Assembly: GCA_002394365.1 (NCBI GenBank)
Contig: DGTQ01000026.1
Span: 1-13,133, forward strand
DNA length: 13,133 nt
Origin: Prevotellaceae bacterium UBA4332
GTDB taxonomy: Bacteria > Bacteroidota > Bacteroidia > Bacteroidales > Bacteroidaceae
Reading direction: 5' to 3'
The position numbers and the translations under genes are program-made. The notes under the pieces are model-generated. The model did no database searches and was not told the DNA's origin. It saw only the letters and a list, made by a program, of their open reading frames with translations. Of this stretch, positions 1-6,100 are shown in pieces; the stretch's first letter is position 1, and each line of letters begins with the position of its first letter.

Positions 1-20
1 CCTATTTCAGTACAAGACAT
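1..20 (-). CDS. Possible 5' end of the next minus-strand gene (partial)
   Basis: An ATG on the minus strand (bases 20-18) opens a frame reading Met-Ser-Cys-Thr-Glu-Ile before the window ends. It sits 31 bases downstream of the thioesterase stop codon, on the same strand, which is the spacing expected for the next gene of that operon. Only six codons are visible, there is no Shine-Dalgarno sequence, and nothing about function can be said. It may equally be a chance ATG. Confidence 0.2.
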
Positions 21-51
21 ACTGTGATAGTGGTGTGTGTGTTTCTCTCTC

Positions 52-468
52 TCAATCTATCTCATGCTTCTTCAGCCATGCTTCGTAGAAATCGGGCAGA
101 TACAGGAGCTGGTTTCCGTCTTTGTCGATAAAGAGCTGGGTAGTGCTGCCCTTACAGCAGAGGGCATTGTCCCGCTCTCTGTAAATCTCGTATTCAAAGT
201 CGAGTCTTGCTCCTCGCTTGCGCACGTACTTAGTGTGTATTACGGCAATATCGTTCAGTCCCAACGGTGCAAGGCATTTTACCTTGATGTCGTATATCGG
301 GGCTGGTGTGCCCTGCTCCAGCATGGTCTGGTAGTCTATGCCGGGATAGTGACGGTTGAAGGACTCTCTGCCGTCCTCAAAGTACTTCACGTAGTTGCCG
401 TGCCACACACACAGCATGGCATCAATTTCGGAGAACTTTACCCTTATTTTGCAAACGTCGCTCAGCAT
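52..468 (-). CDS. Hotdog-fold acyl-CoA thioesterase (4HBT family)
   Basis: A 138-residue protein, the usual size for a single-domain 4-hydroxybenzoyl-CoA thioesterase-like enzyme, which hydrolyses acyl-CoA or acyl-carrier-protein thioesters in the cytoplasm. The N-terminus carries the family pattern: an Asp at residue 16 in FSEIDAM, then WHGNYVKYFEDGRE (about 22-35), corresponding to the catalytic Asp, the following H-x-x-Y and the start of the long hotdog helix. There is no signal peptide. It is the third gene of a minus-strand set, 55 bases after the LolA-like gene, with a GC-rich palindrome in the gap. Similar thioesterases occur in aryl-polyene and flexirubin clusters, where they may release or edit acyl chains; that role is inferred here. 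The substrate cannot be read from the sequence. The ATG at 468 gives the full domain, and no obvious Shine-Dalgarno precedes it. Confidence 0.85.
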   Translation of the reverse strand: MLSDVCKIRVKFSEIDAMLCVWHGNYVKYFEDGRESFNRHYPGIDYQTMLEQGTPAPIYDIKVKCLAPLGLNDIAVIHTKYVRKRGARLDFEYEIYRERDNALCCKGSTTQLFIDKDGNQLLYLPDFYEAWLKKHEID

Positions 469-489
469 AGAACTTTTTTGTGGCTATTT

Positions 490-521
490 CCCTCTCCCCC
501 TTTGGGGGAGAAGAGAGGGGG
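490..521. repeat. GC-rich palindrome between two minus-strand genes
   Basis: CTCCCCC (494-500), a TTT spacer and GGGGGAG (504-510) form a perfect 7-bp stem, extended by T493-A511, with further C-rich and G-rich flanks (490-493 and 513-521). It fills most of the gap between the LolA-like and thioesterase genes. No T-run follows on the minus strand, so it does not look like a simple intrinsic terminator. Its form suggests a dispersed extragenic palindrome; it could also tune expression of the downstream thioesterase. Confidence 0.6.
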
Positions 522-523
522 TC

Positions 524-1114
524 TTATTTGAACAGTTTGTCGTTTACGGCTGCTCCCAGTTTATAGTTGGAGAAGACATACTCTGTGTACGAGCCTCCCT
601 TCTGGTTCAGGCGGATAGAGCGCAATTCCTGTGCCTTGCCGTCAATGGTTATTATGAAGGAAGAAAACATCAGTTTCTTTGTGGAAGAGGGAGTTATGGT
701 GAGCACCACGTTGGCGCCATTCTTTGCCATCTTCACGTCGTTGTTCTTCGAAAGGTCTGTATGTCCGCCATTGAAGATTGCCTCCAGCACGTCGTGGAAG
801 GTCTTGTAGCGAGAGTCTGTTGCAGCATTGGTCTTAGCCTTCAGCGGACCTTTCTTCATGGTGAAGGCATTGCCGTTCATTATCAGGGCATCCTTGCCAT
901 TCACGATAGCCACCTTGCCATCTTTCTTTACCTGCAGAGAGCCAGGAGTAACCTTGTCCTTGGCTGCTGCAGCCTTGTGTACGGTACGAGTAGCCGTAGC
1001 CGTCAGCGAACTGACATTCTTGTATTTTGCTACAGCCTTCTTGAAATCAGTAGATTGTGCCATGCTGCACAGTGCAGTGAGCACAAAGCAGAGTGTAAAT
1101 AATAATTTCTTCAT
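524..1114 (-). CDS. LolA-like periplasmic lipoprotein carrier protein
   Basis: A 196-residue protein with a clear type I signal peptide: MKK, a hydrophobic stretch at about residues 4-16, and a likely cut after Ala19 (SMA|Q). The mature part has alternating beta-strand segments, an internal stretch rich in Lys and Ala (about 46-66), and a C-terminus of the LolA type (TEYVFSNYK at about 177-185, ending NDKLFK). LolA-fold proteins carry lipoproteins or other hydrophobic cargo across the periplasm to the outer membrane. It lies 32 bases after the FAD oxidoreductase stop and 55 bases before the thioesterase, so co-transcription is likely. LolA paralogues of this type occur in aryl-polyene/flexirubin clusters, so it is probably a dedicated cargo carrier rather than the housekeeping LolA; this is inference. 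The ATG at 1114 is chosen because it gives the complete signal peptide and is preceded by AAAGGAT. Confidence 0.75.
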   Translation of the reverse strand: MKKLLFTLCFVLTALCSMAQSTDFKKAVAKYKNVSSLTATATRTVHKAAAAKDKVTPGSLQVKKDGKVAIVNGKDALIMNGNAFTMKKGPLKAKTNAATDSRYKTFHDVLEAIFNGGHTDLSKNNDVKMAKNGANVVLTITPSSTKKLMFSSFIITIDGKAQELRSIRLNQKGGSYTEYVFSNYKLGAAVNDKLFK

Positions 1115-1133
1115 TATCCTTTTTTAATCCTTT

Positions 1134-1154
1134 TATACTTTATACTTTATACTT
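1134..1154. repeat. Three tandem copies of a 7-bp unit (TATACTT)
   Basis: TATACTT occurs three times without interruption (1134-1140, 1141-1147, 1148-1154). The third copy covers the stop codon of the FAD oxidoreductase, and the other two lie in the gap before the LolA-like gene. Such a run can change copy number by slippage, which would alter gene spacing. No function is evident. Confidence 0.7.
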
Positions 1155-2595
1155 CAACCTTCAATCTCCCCATAACTTCCTCGCAAGTAAACTTTGCCGT
1201 CATCGTTACTCCATGCAGTCCGTGTAGCATGAGGCTCTGCCCGGTGAGGAATAAGTTTGGTATCGGTGTCTTTGGCGAGAGTATCGTACCCAGAACGTTG
1301 CTGTAGTCCTTGCGCACACCGTAAGCACTGCCGTAAGGCGAATTGTTGTAGGTGTAGTAAGTGAGCGGGGTAGAGGAGAAGCTTCGCTCTATCATGCCAG
1401 TCAAGCCTGGTATCACCTGTTCGGCCATTTTCAGCATCTGCCTGCTTATGTCCTTCTTCATCTCCACATAGTCCTCGCCACGCTTTCCTGGCGTCTTGTC
1501 TGCCCAGGGTTCTACGTACTCCCACTTCATGGGGGTCAGTATGTCGATGACGCTGGCGAATGTTCCTTCGTTTTCGCCAGGGGTGCATGAAACCAGAACG
1601 GGACAGCTTATCAATATACCCTTGACCTTGGGCTGTGAGGGCTCTACGGCAATGTTTGTCCACACGTCATCTGTGTCATAAACAAACTTATTGTGGTTAA
1701 AATACCTCAGTGTTTCGGGCTTTATCTTTAGTTGCAGGGTAAACATTCCGAAGGTGTTCTTCAGCGTTGTCATGCGCATGCGGAAAATCTTCTTGATAAG
1801 TTTGCTTTCCTTGACAAGGTTCAAGGTTACCGACGGGTGGGCATTGGATATAAACACATCCCCCTCAAACGTCCTGCCGTCAGCACATATCGCCTTGGTG
1901 ATGCGTCCGTCTTTTTCTTTCAGTTCTGTTACGTCGGCATTGCAAATCACCTCGCCGCCTAGCTCCTTTATCTGCTCTATGAGGCGGTTTACGAGCATGT
2001 TGCCCGCACCTCTCAGCCTCCAGCTGCTCTCTATGAAACTGCTGTTGCCGTGGGCGAAGGTGAACAGGGGTAGCGTCTTTTTGCGCAACTCCATCTTCAG
2101 ACTTGCTCCGCTTATAATGTTAATGAGGAGTTTGCTGCGTATTATCGAGCACAGGTATTCGTAGGCATTTGTTTGCTGCAACCATCTCTCGTCCTTCGTT
2201 TGCAGCATTTCTACGTATTTTTCCAATCCCTCGCGCTCCTCGGGGAAATCCTTCGACAGTTCATCGACGAAATTATCGTATCCCTGTGCCAGCTTGTAGG
2301 TCTTTCCTCCTATGGTGATTTCGTCAAAGCCACTGGGGTCTAATCTTTGCCAGGGCAGGTCCAGCAGTCCGAGTTCCTTGAAAGCCTCATGCAGAGGCTG
2401 TCCCTCGTCCAGACCGCCAATGTAGTGCAGCCCCGTGTCCAGGCAACATCCCTGTCGCTTGTAGCTCTGCATGCATCCTCCAGGTTGAAACTGCCTCTCG
2501 AGTACCAGCACTCTCTTGCCAGTCCTTCCCAGCATCAGTGCGCACTCCAGTCCGCCCAGTCCGCTACCTATTATTATAATGTCATATTTCTCCAT
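1147..2595 (-). CDS. FAD-dependent oxidoreductase, phytoene desaturase / retinol saturase-like
   Basis: A protein of 482 residues when read from the ATG at 2595. It opens with a Rossmann FAD/NAD-binding fold: DIIIIGSGLGG (residues 5-15, GxGxxG at 10-15) ending at the ribose-binding Glu33 in VLVLERQ. PGGCMQSY and DTGLHYIGG follow, as in the CrtI/CrtISO/retinol-saturase family. Near the C-terminus, NLFLTGQSLMLHG (447-459) is the second FAD-binding segment. Family members desaturate, isomerise or saturate conjugated polyenes; the substrate is not shown here. The frame is open to an ATG at 2667, but the best promoter (-7 box at 2633-2626) lies inside that extension, and the GxGxxG motif sits at the usual distance from 2595, so 2595 is preferred. 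The AGGAG before it is unusually close (one base). It is the first gene of a likely operon with the LolA-like and thioesterase genes. Confidence 0.8.
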   Translation of the reverse strand: MEKYDIIIIGSGLGGLECALMLGRTGKRVLVLERQFQPGGCMQSYKRQGCCLDTGLHYIGGLDEGQPLHEAFKELGLLDLPWQRLDPSGFDEITIGGKTYKLAQGYDNFVDELSKDFPEEREGLEKYVEMLQTKDERWLQQTNAYEYLCSIIRSKLLINIISGASLKMELRKKTLPLFTFAHGNSSFIESSWRLRGAGNMLVNRLIEQIKELGGEVICNADVTELKEKDGRITKAICADGRTFEGDVFISNAHPSVTLNLVKESKLIKKIFRMRMTTLKNTFGMFTLQLKIKPETLRYFNHNKFVYDTDDVWTNIAVEPSQPKVKGILISCPVLVSCTPGENEGTFASVIDILTPMKWEYVEPWADKTPGKRGEDYVEMKKDISRQMLKMAEQVIPGLTGMIERSFSSTPLTYYTYNNSPYGSAYGVRKDYSNVLGTILSPKTPIPNLFLTGQSLMLHGLHGVTMTAKFTCEEVMGRLKVEV

Positions 2596-2625
2596 TCTCC
2601 TGAGTAGAGAATATAAATATTTATG

Positions 2626-2656
2626 CAAAGTTACACATTTTTTCGCAAAAACAAAA
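2626..2656 (-). promoter_or_regulatory. Bacteroidetes-type promoter for the minus-strand operon
   Basis: Read on the minus strand, TAACTTTG (2633-2626) matches the -7 consensus TAnnTTTG. A TTTTG (2656-2652) lies upstream with an 18-base spacer, close to the preferred 19. Transcription would begin near 2620, leaving about 25 bases before the ATG at 2595. This supports the shorter start for the oxidoreductase. Confidence 0.6.
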
Positions 2657-2728
2657 TATTTATTCATTTTATCGCAGAAAAATGCCTAAAAATGAAGGAA
2701 ATGAAGGTGCGTGAAACGAGAGCCAAAG

Positions 2729-2759
2729 AGAGGGTTGATACAGGACGTACCAACCCTCT
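2729..2759. repeat. Perfect 9-bp stem-loop
   Basis: AGAGGGTTG (2729-2737) and CAACCCTCT (2751-2759) are exact inverse complements around a 13-base loop. No T-run follows on either strand, so it is not a typical intrinsic terminator. It lies in the divergent intergenic region, four bases from a second stem-loop, and is unexplained. Confidence 0.65.
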
Positions 2760-2763
2760 GAGC

Positions 2764-2796
2764 GATTTCGTTTGGAAAAACAAAAAACACGAAATC
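2764..2796. repeat. Second stem-loop, 8-bp stem
   Basis: GATTTCGT (2764-2771) and ACGAAATC (2789-2796) are exact inverse complements around a 17-base A-rich loop. Together with the neighbouring 9-bp stem it could form a two-hairpin RNA if transcribed, for instance from the minus-strand promoter candidate at 2811-2842. It could also be part of a dispersed repeat. Confidence 0.5.
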
Positions 2797-2810
2797 TTTA
2801 TTGTTGCGGG

Positions 2811-2842
2811 CAAAGTTAGATATAATTGTTGTATTCTGCAAG
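2811..2842 (-). promoter_or_regulatory. Second minus-strand promoter candidate (weaker)
   Basis: On the minus strand, TAACTTTG (2818-2811) is identical to the -7 box at 2633-2626. Upstream, CTTG (2842-2839) is a weak -33 element at a 20-base spacer. If used, it would give a leader of about 210 bases, carrying both stem-loops, before the oxidoreductase start. Confidence 0.3.
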
Positions 2843-2878
2843 AAAAAATGCGCAAAAAGTTTTTTTTTCTAAAAAAAA

Positions 2879-2909
2879 TTTGCAGTTTCAAAAAGTTTTG
2901 CTAAATTTG
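2879..2909 (+). promoter_or_regulatory. Promoter of the ATP synthase operon
   Basis: TTTG (2879-2882), a 19-base spacer and TAAATTTG (2902-2909) match the Bacteroidetes sigma-ABfr promoter exactly in both boxes and spacing. A run of nine T (2860-2868) and one of eight A (2871-2878) sit directly upstream and may act as an UP-like or bent-DNA element. Predicted transcription start is about 2914-2917, giving a 5' leader of about 43 bases to atpD. Confidence 0.75.
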
Positions 2910-2958
2910 CGGTCAATAACGTTTTTCGAACCGTAATAACTTTAAACACTAATATATT

Positions 2959-4470
2959 ATGTCGCAAATTATTGGACACATCTCTCAGATTATAGGCCCT
3001 GTTGTTGACGTTTACTTCGACACAAAGGGGCAGGACGCAGAGAAGGTGTTACCTAAAATTCATGATGCCCTTGTTGTGAAACGCCCCGACGGCCGCGACC
3101 TCATCATCGAAGTGCAGCAGCACATAGGTGAGGACACCGTGCGCACCGTGGCTATGGACAATACCGACGGCCTGCAGCGCGGACTGGAGGTTACGCCGAC
3201 AGGAGCACCTATCAGTATGCCTTCAGGTGAACAGATGAAGGGTCGTATGCTCAACGTAATCGGACAGCCCATCGACGGCATGGCTCCGCTGAAGAAGGAC
3301 AACCCTTACCCCATACACCGCGAGGCACCTAAGTATGAAGAACTTTCCACATCAAAGGAGATGCTGGCAACTGGCATCAAGGTCATCGACCTGCTCGAGC
3401 CATACCTCAAGGGTGGTAAAATCGGCCTGTTTGGCGGTGCTGGCGTAGGTAAGACGGTGCTCATCATGGAGCTTATCAACAATATCGCCAAAGGTGGCAA
3501 CAACGGTTTCTCGGTGTTTGCTGGTGTAGGTGAACGTACTCGTGAGGGTAACGACCTCATACGTGAGATGATAGAATCTGGCGTTATCAAGTATGGTGAC
3601 AAGTTCAAGGAAGCAATGGCAGAAGGCAAGTGGGACCTCTCGCTTGTTGACCCTGAGGAATTGAAGAAATCACAGGCTACGCTGGTATATGGACAGATGA
3701 ACGAGCCACCAGGCGCACGTGCTTCCGTTGCCTTGTCTGGTCTTACGGTAGCAGAGGAATTCCGCGACCAGGGTGGTGACATACTGTTCTTCATCGACAA
3801 TATCTTCCGCTTCACTCAGGCAGGCTCTGAGGTTTCAGCGCTTCTGGGGCGTATGCCGTCAGCCGTAGGTTATCAGCCGACTCTGGCTTCGGAGATGGGT
3901 GCCATGCAGGAACGCATTACCTCAACAAAGACGGGTTCTATTACATCTGTGCAGGCAGTTTATGTGCCAGCCGATGACTTGACCGACCCTGCTCCAGCCA
4001 CGACATTTACTCACCTTGATGCCACGACAGAGTTGTCTCGTAGCATTGCACAGCTGGGTATCTATCCTGCCGTTGATCCTCTTGGCAGTACATCCCGTAT
4101 CCTCGACCCATTGGTTGTAGGCAAGGCTCACTACGAGTGCGCACAGAGGGTTAAGCAGATTCTCCAGAAATATAAGGAATTGCAAGATATCATCGCCATC
4201 CTCGGTATGGACGAGCTTTCAGACGAGGATAAGCTGACGGTGAACCGCGCACGTCGTGTGCAGCGTTTCCTCTCACAGCCATTTGCTGTCGCAGAGCAGT
4301 TTACTGGTGTGAAGGGCGAGATGGTAAGCATCGAGGATACTATCAAGGGCTTCAACATGATTCTTGATGGCGAGCTGGATGATTTGCCAGAACAGGCATT
4401 CCTCAACGTGGGTACCATAGAGCAGGCCATTGAGAAGGGTAAGAAACTTCTTGCTCAGGCACAGGGTTAA
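2959..4470 (+). CDS. atpD: ATP synthase F1 subunit beta
   Basis: The catalytic subunit of F1Fo ATP synthase, 503 residues. The N-terminal beta-barrel (about 1-85) is followed by the nucleotide-binding domain, with Walker A GGAGVGKT at 159-166 and catalytic Glu192/Arg193 in GERTREGND. The C-terminal helical domain contains the DELSD loop at 418-422, the lever that contacts gamma. It is longer than the E. coli protein (460 residues). Most of the excess is an insertion at about residues 207-238, between the GERTREGND helix and LVYGQMNEPPG; it contains charged text such as GDKFKEAMAEGKWDLS. Being first in the operon, directly behind the promoter, is the Bacteroidetes arrangement; in E. coli beta is second to last. 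The ATG at 2959 follows an A/T-rich leader with no Shine-Dalgarno. Confidence 0.98.
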   Translation: MSQIIGHISQIIGPVVDVYFDTKGQDAEKVLPKIHDALVVKRPDGRDLIIEVQQHIGEDTVRTVAMDNTDGLQRGLEVTPTGAPISMPSGEQMKGRMLNVIGQPIDGMAPLKKDNPYPIHREAPKYEELSTSKEMLATGIKVIDLLEPYLKGGKIGLFGGAGVGKTVLIMELINNIAKGGNNGFSVFAGVGERTREGNDLIREMIESGVIKYGDKFKEAMAEGKWDLSLVDPEELKKSQATLVYGQMNEPPGARASVALSGLTVAEEFRDQGGDILFFIDNIFRFTQAGSEVSALLGRMPSAVGYQPTLASEMGAMQERITSTKTGSITSVQAVYVPADDLTDPAPATTFTHLDATTELSRSIAQLGIYPAVDPLGSTSRILDPLVVGKAHYECAQRVKQILQKYKELQDIIAILGMDELSDEDKLTVNRARRVQRFLSQPFAVAEQFTGVKGEMVSIEDTIKGFNMILDGELDDLPEQAFLNVGTIEQAIEKGKKLLAQAQG

Positions 4471-4505
4471 GTTCTTATACTCCTAAGACCAAAAAGATTA
4501 GAAAA

Positions 4506-4754
4506 ATGCTGAAACTAAAGATAGTATCACCAGAGAAAGTGCTCTACGAGGGCGAGGCAGTCAGCGTGAAAGTGCCTGGAGTGCTCGGTGGCATGGAGAT
4601 ATTGCAAAACCATGCTCCGCTGATTTCTGCTCTTGTTGCAGGCAAAGTGTCATACACTAATGCCGAAGGAACAGAGGAGATACAGGTGGCAGGTGGCTTT
4701 GTAGAGGTTCTGCATAACGAAGTATCTCTCTGCATAGAGCGAGAAAGCGCATAG
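4506..4754 (+). CDS. atpC: ATP synthase F1 subunit epsilon, N-terminal domain only
   Basis: Only 82 residues, against about 139 in E. coli. The beta-sandwich domain is intact: LKIVSPEKVLYEGEAVSVKVPG at the N-terminus, GGMEILQNHAPLISAL (28-43), then GGFVEVLHNEVSL (63-75). The sequence ends at the point where the C-terminal helical hairpin would begin. Epsilon links gamma to the c-ring and, in many bacteria, its C-terminal helices inhibit ATP hydrolysis; that inhibitory arm is absent. The stop is followed by a separate gene in good context, so this is not a frameshift. Short epsilons of this kind are known in Bacteroidetes and Chlorobi. It lies 35 bases after atpD, and its ATG at 4506 follows an A-rich leader. 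Confidence 0.95.
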   Translation: MLKLKIVSPEKVLYEGEAVSVKVPGVLGGMEILQNHAPLISALVAGKVSYTNAEGTEEIQVAGGFVEVLHNEVSLCIERESA

Positions 4755-4769
4755 GTAGGAGAGACTGCG

Positions 4770-5042
4770 ATGTTGCTGTGGTTAGTATTTGCCGTCGTTT
4801 TCTATACATTACTTATATATGTATGGGTGATGGGACTGAAGGCAGTACAGAAATACCAGCCCGAGAAAGCAGTGACGTTCTATTTCATCATGGCGTCAAT
4901 ACGTTTCGTCATGGCGCTCACGATAGTGGCTCTCTACATGCTTTTTTCCACGCATACTCATGAGGAGGCGGCAGTGTTCTGCCTGATATTCTCACTGATG
5001 TATGTTGCAATGGTGATTATCTCGATAATGTTAAAACATTGA
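4770..5042 (+). CDS. Small three-helix membrane protein in the atpI/atpR position
   Basis: A 90-residue hydrophobic protein with three predicted membrane segments at about 2-22, 36-59 and 67-88. The second holds Arg45 (ASIRFVMALT), and a short HTHEE loop (62-66) precedes the third. It sits between atpC and atpB. In E. coli, AtpI lies just before atpB; in Na+-type N-ATPase operons, the small AtpQ and AtpR lie between atpC and atpB. AtpI/AtpR-type proteins are linked to c-ring assembly, and AtpR has a conserved membrane Arg. A c-ring assembly or stabilising role here is inferred from position, topology and this Arg; I do not recognise the sequence itself. AGGAG at 4757-4761 lies 8 bases before the ATG, one of the few Shine-Dalgarno sites in this operon. 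Confidence 0.8.
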   Translation: MLLWLVFAVVFYTLLIYVWVMGLKAVQKYQPEKAVTFYFIMASIRFVMALTIVALYMLFSTHTHEEAAVFCLIFSLMYVAMVIISIMLKH

Positions 5043-5051
5043 TTAGTCAAT

Positions 5052-6098
5052 ATGAAAAATCTGAAATACATACTTTGCTTTGCTGCTATGATGCTGTGCT
5101 TCATGCCGATAATGGCTAATGAAGAGGGAGGCAAGGTTGACGTCAATGGTACAGTGCTGGGACACATAAAGGATTCTTACGAGTGGCACATAATAGGCAG
5201 CCACGAGAATGCGGTCTCAATTCCTCTTCCAGTGATAGTACATAGCTCTACAGGTTGGCACACATTCCTCAGCGACAAGATTCTTGAAGGCAAGGTGTAT
5301 GAAGGTCTCACAATAGCAGAAGAAGGACCTAACGCAGGCAAGATAGTGGAGAAGATAGGCAGCGTTGAGCAGAGCGTGTTTGATATCAGCATCACCAAGA
5401 CGGTTTGCGTGTTGTTCATAGACTCTTTCCTGCTGCTCTTAATCATCTTGCTTCCAGCACGTTGGTATAAGAACCGTAAGCCAAGTGATGAAGCTCCGAA
5501 AGGCTTCGTGGGCTTTATAGAGATGCTTGTGATGTATGTGGTTGACAACATGATTAAGCCAAGTATCGGCAAGGGATATGAGAAGTACATGCCATATCTT
5601 TTGACTTGTTTCTTCTTTATATTCTTTGCTAATGTGTTCGGTATCATCCCGTTCCCACCATTCGGCGGCAACCTTACGGGTAACATCGCCTGCACGTTCT
5701 TCCTGGCTTTCTGCACCTTCGTAATCACTCAGTTCTCTGGCACGAAGCACTACTGGAAGGACATCTTCTGGCCAGAAGTGCCATTGGCACTGAAGGCGAT
5801 ACCCCTCATGCCGTTGATAGAATTTGTGGGAATCTTCACCAAGCCTTTCGCACTGATGATTCGACTTTTTGCCAACATGATGGCTGGTCATGCCATAGCA
5901 CTCTCCATCACGTGTGTCATATTCGTAGCAGCAACAATGGGTTACGGTATGCTCGCAGGGCTCGGAGCTGTCAGCCTGCTTATGAGCGTCTTCATGCTCA
6001 CTCTTGAATGTCTTGTATGCTTCATCCAGGCAATGGTGTTCACCCAGCTCTCTGCAACGTTCATCGGACTTGCAAGGATTCATCCAGAGGAGGAGTAA
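5052..6098 (+). CDS. atpB: ATP synthase Fo subunit a, with signal peptide and extended N-terminus
   Basis: The Fo stator subunit that forms the proton half-channels, 348 residues against 271 in E. coli. Residues 1-22 are a signal peptide (hydrophobic 5-20, likely cut after IMA). About 90 residues, probably periplasmic, follow before the first membrane helix at about 113-135; more helices lie at about 181-200, 208-228, 250-270, 284-305 and 308-332. The essential Arg is Arg271 (MIRLFANMMAGH), and Gln326 matches E. coli Gln252. His280 and Glu319 occupy the positions of E. coli Glu219 and His245, so this pair is swapped, as in mitochondrial subunit a. The ATG at 5052, nine bases after the previous stop, gives the complete signal peptide; no Shine-Dalgarno is present. 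Confidence 0.96.
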   Translation: MKNLKYILCFAAMMLCFMPIMANEEGGKVDVNGTVLGHIKDSYEWHIIGSHENAVSIPLPVIVHSSTGWHTFLSDKILEGKVYEGLTIAEEGPNAGKIVEKIGSVEQSVFDISITKTVCVLFIDSFLLLLIILLPARWYKNRKPSDEAPKGFVGFIEMLVMYVVDNMIKPSIGKGYEKYMPYLLTCFFFIFFANVFGIIPFPPFGGNLTGNIACTFFLAFCTFVITQFSGTKHYWKDIFWPEVPLALKAIPLMPLIEFVGIFTKPFALMIRLFANMMAGHAIALSITCVIFVAATMGYGMLAGLGAVSLLMSVFMLTLECLVCFIQAMVFTQLSATFIGLARIHPEEE

Positions 6099-6100
6099 AT

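Larger units (their letters stand above)
2596..2958. other. Divergent intergenic region
   Basis: About 360 bases separate the minus-strand oxidoreductase and atpD. Contents: a minus-strand promoter near 2626-2656, two adjacent stem-loops (2729-2759 and 2764-2796), a weaker minus-strand promoter candidate at 2811-2842, poly-T then poly-A tracts (2860-2878), and the atpD promoter (2879-2909). The frames open across this stretch on both strands are low-complexity and lack a credible start or domain, so no gene is called. Confidence 0.7.

Noticed and set aside
490..521. Intrinsic terminator for the LolA-like gene
   Set aside because: The stem is strong, but on the minus strand it is followed by a mixed sequence with no T-run, and the next gene in the same direction starts within 25 bases.
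395..1102. Long plus-strand frame of 235 codons
   Set aside because: It is a shadow lying opposite the LolA-like gene, which has a signal peptide and family pattern; the shadow has no recognisable domain.
2596..2667. 24-residue N-terminal extension of the FAD oxidoreductase to the ATG at 2667
   Set aside because: The best promoter lies inside it, and the FAD-binding motif is at the normal distance from the ATG at 2595.
2623..2904. Plus-strand open frame of 93 codons in the divergent intergenic region
   Set aside because: It overlaps the minus-strand promoter, both hairpins and the atpD promoter. Its C-terminal part is Lys/Phe-rich translation of A and T tracts, and it has no credible ribosome-binding context or domain.
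4740..4770. Frameshift separating atpC from a missing C-terminal domain
   Set aside because: The following frame encodes a hydrophobic three-helix protein with its own Shine-Dalgarno, not an epsilon C-terminal hairpin.
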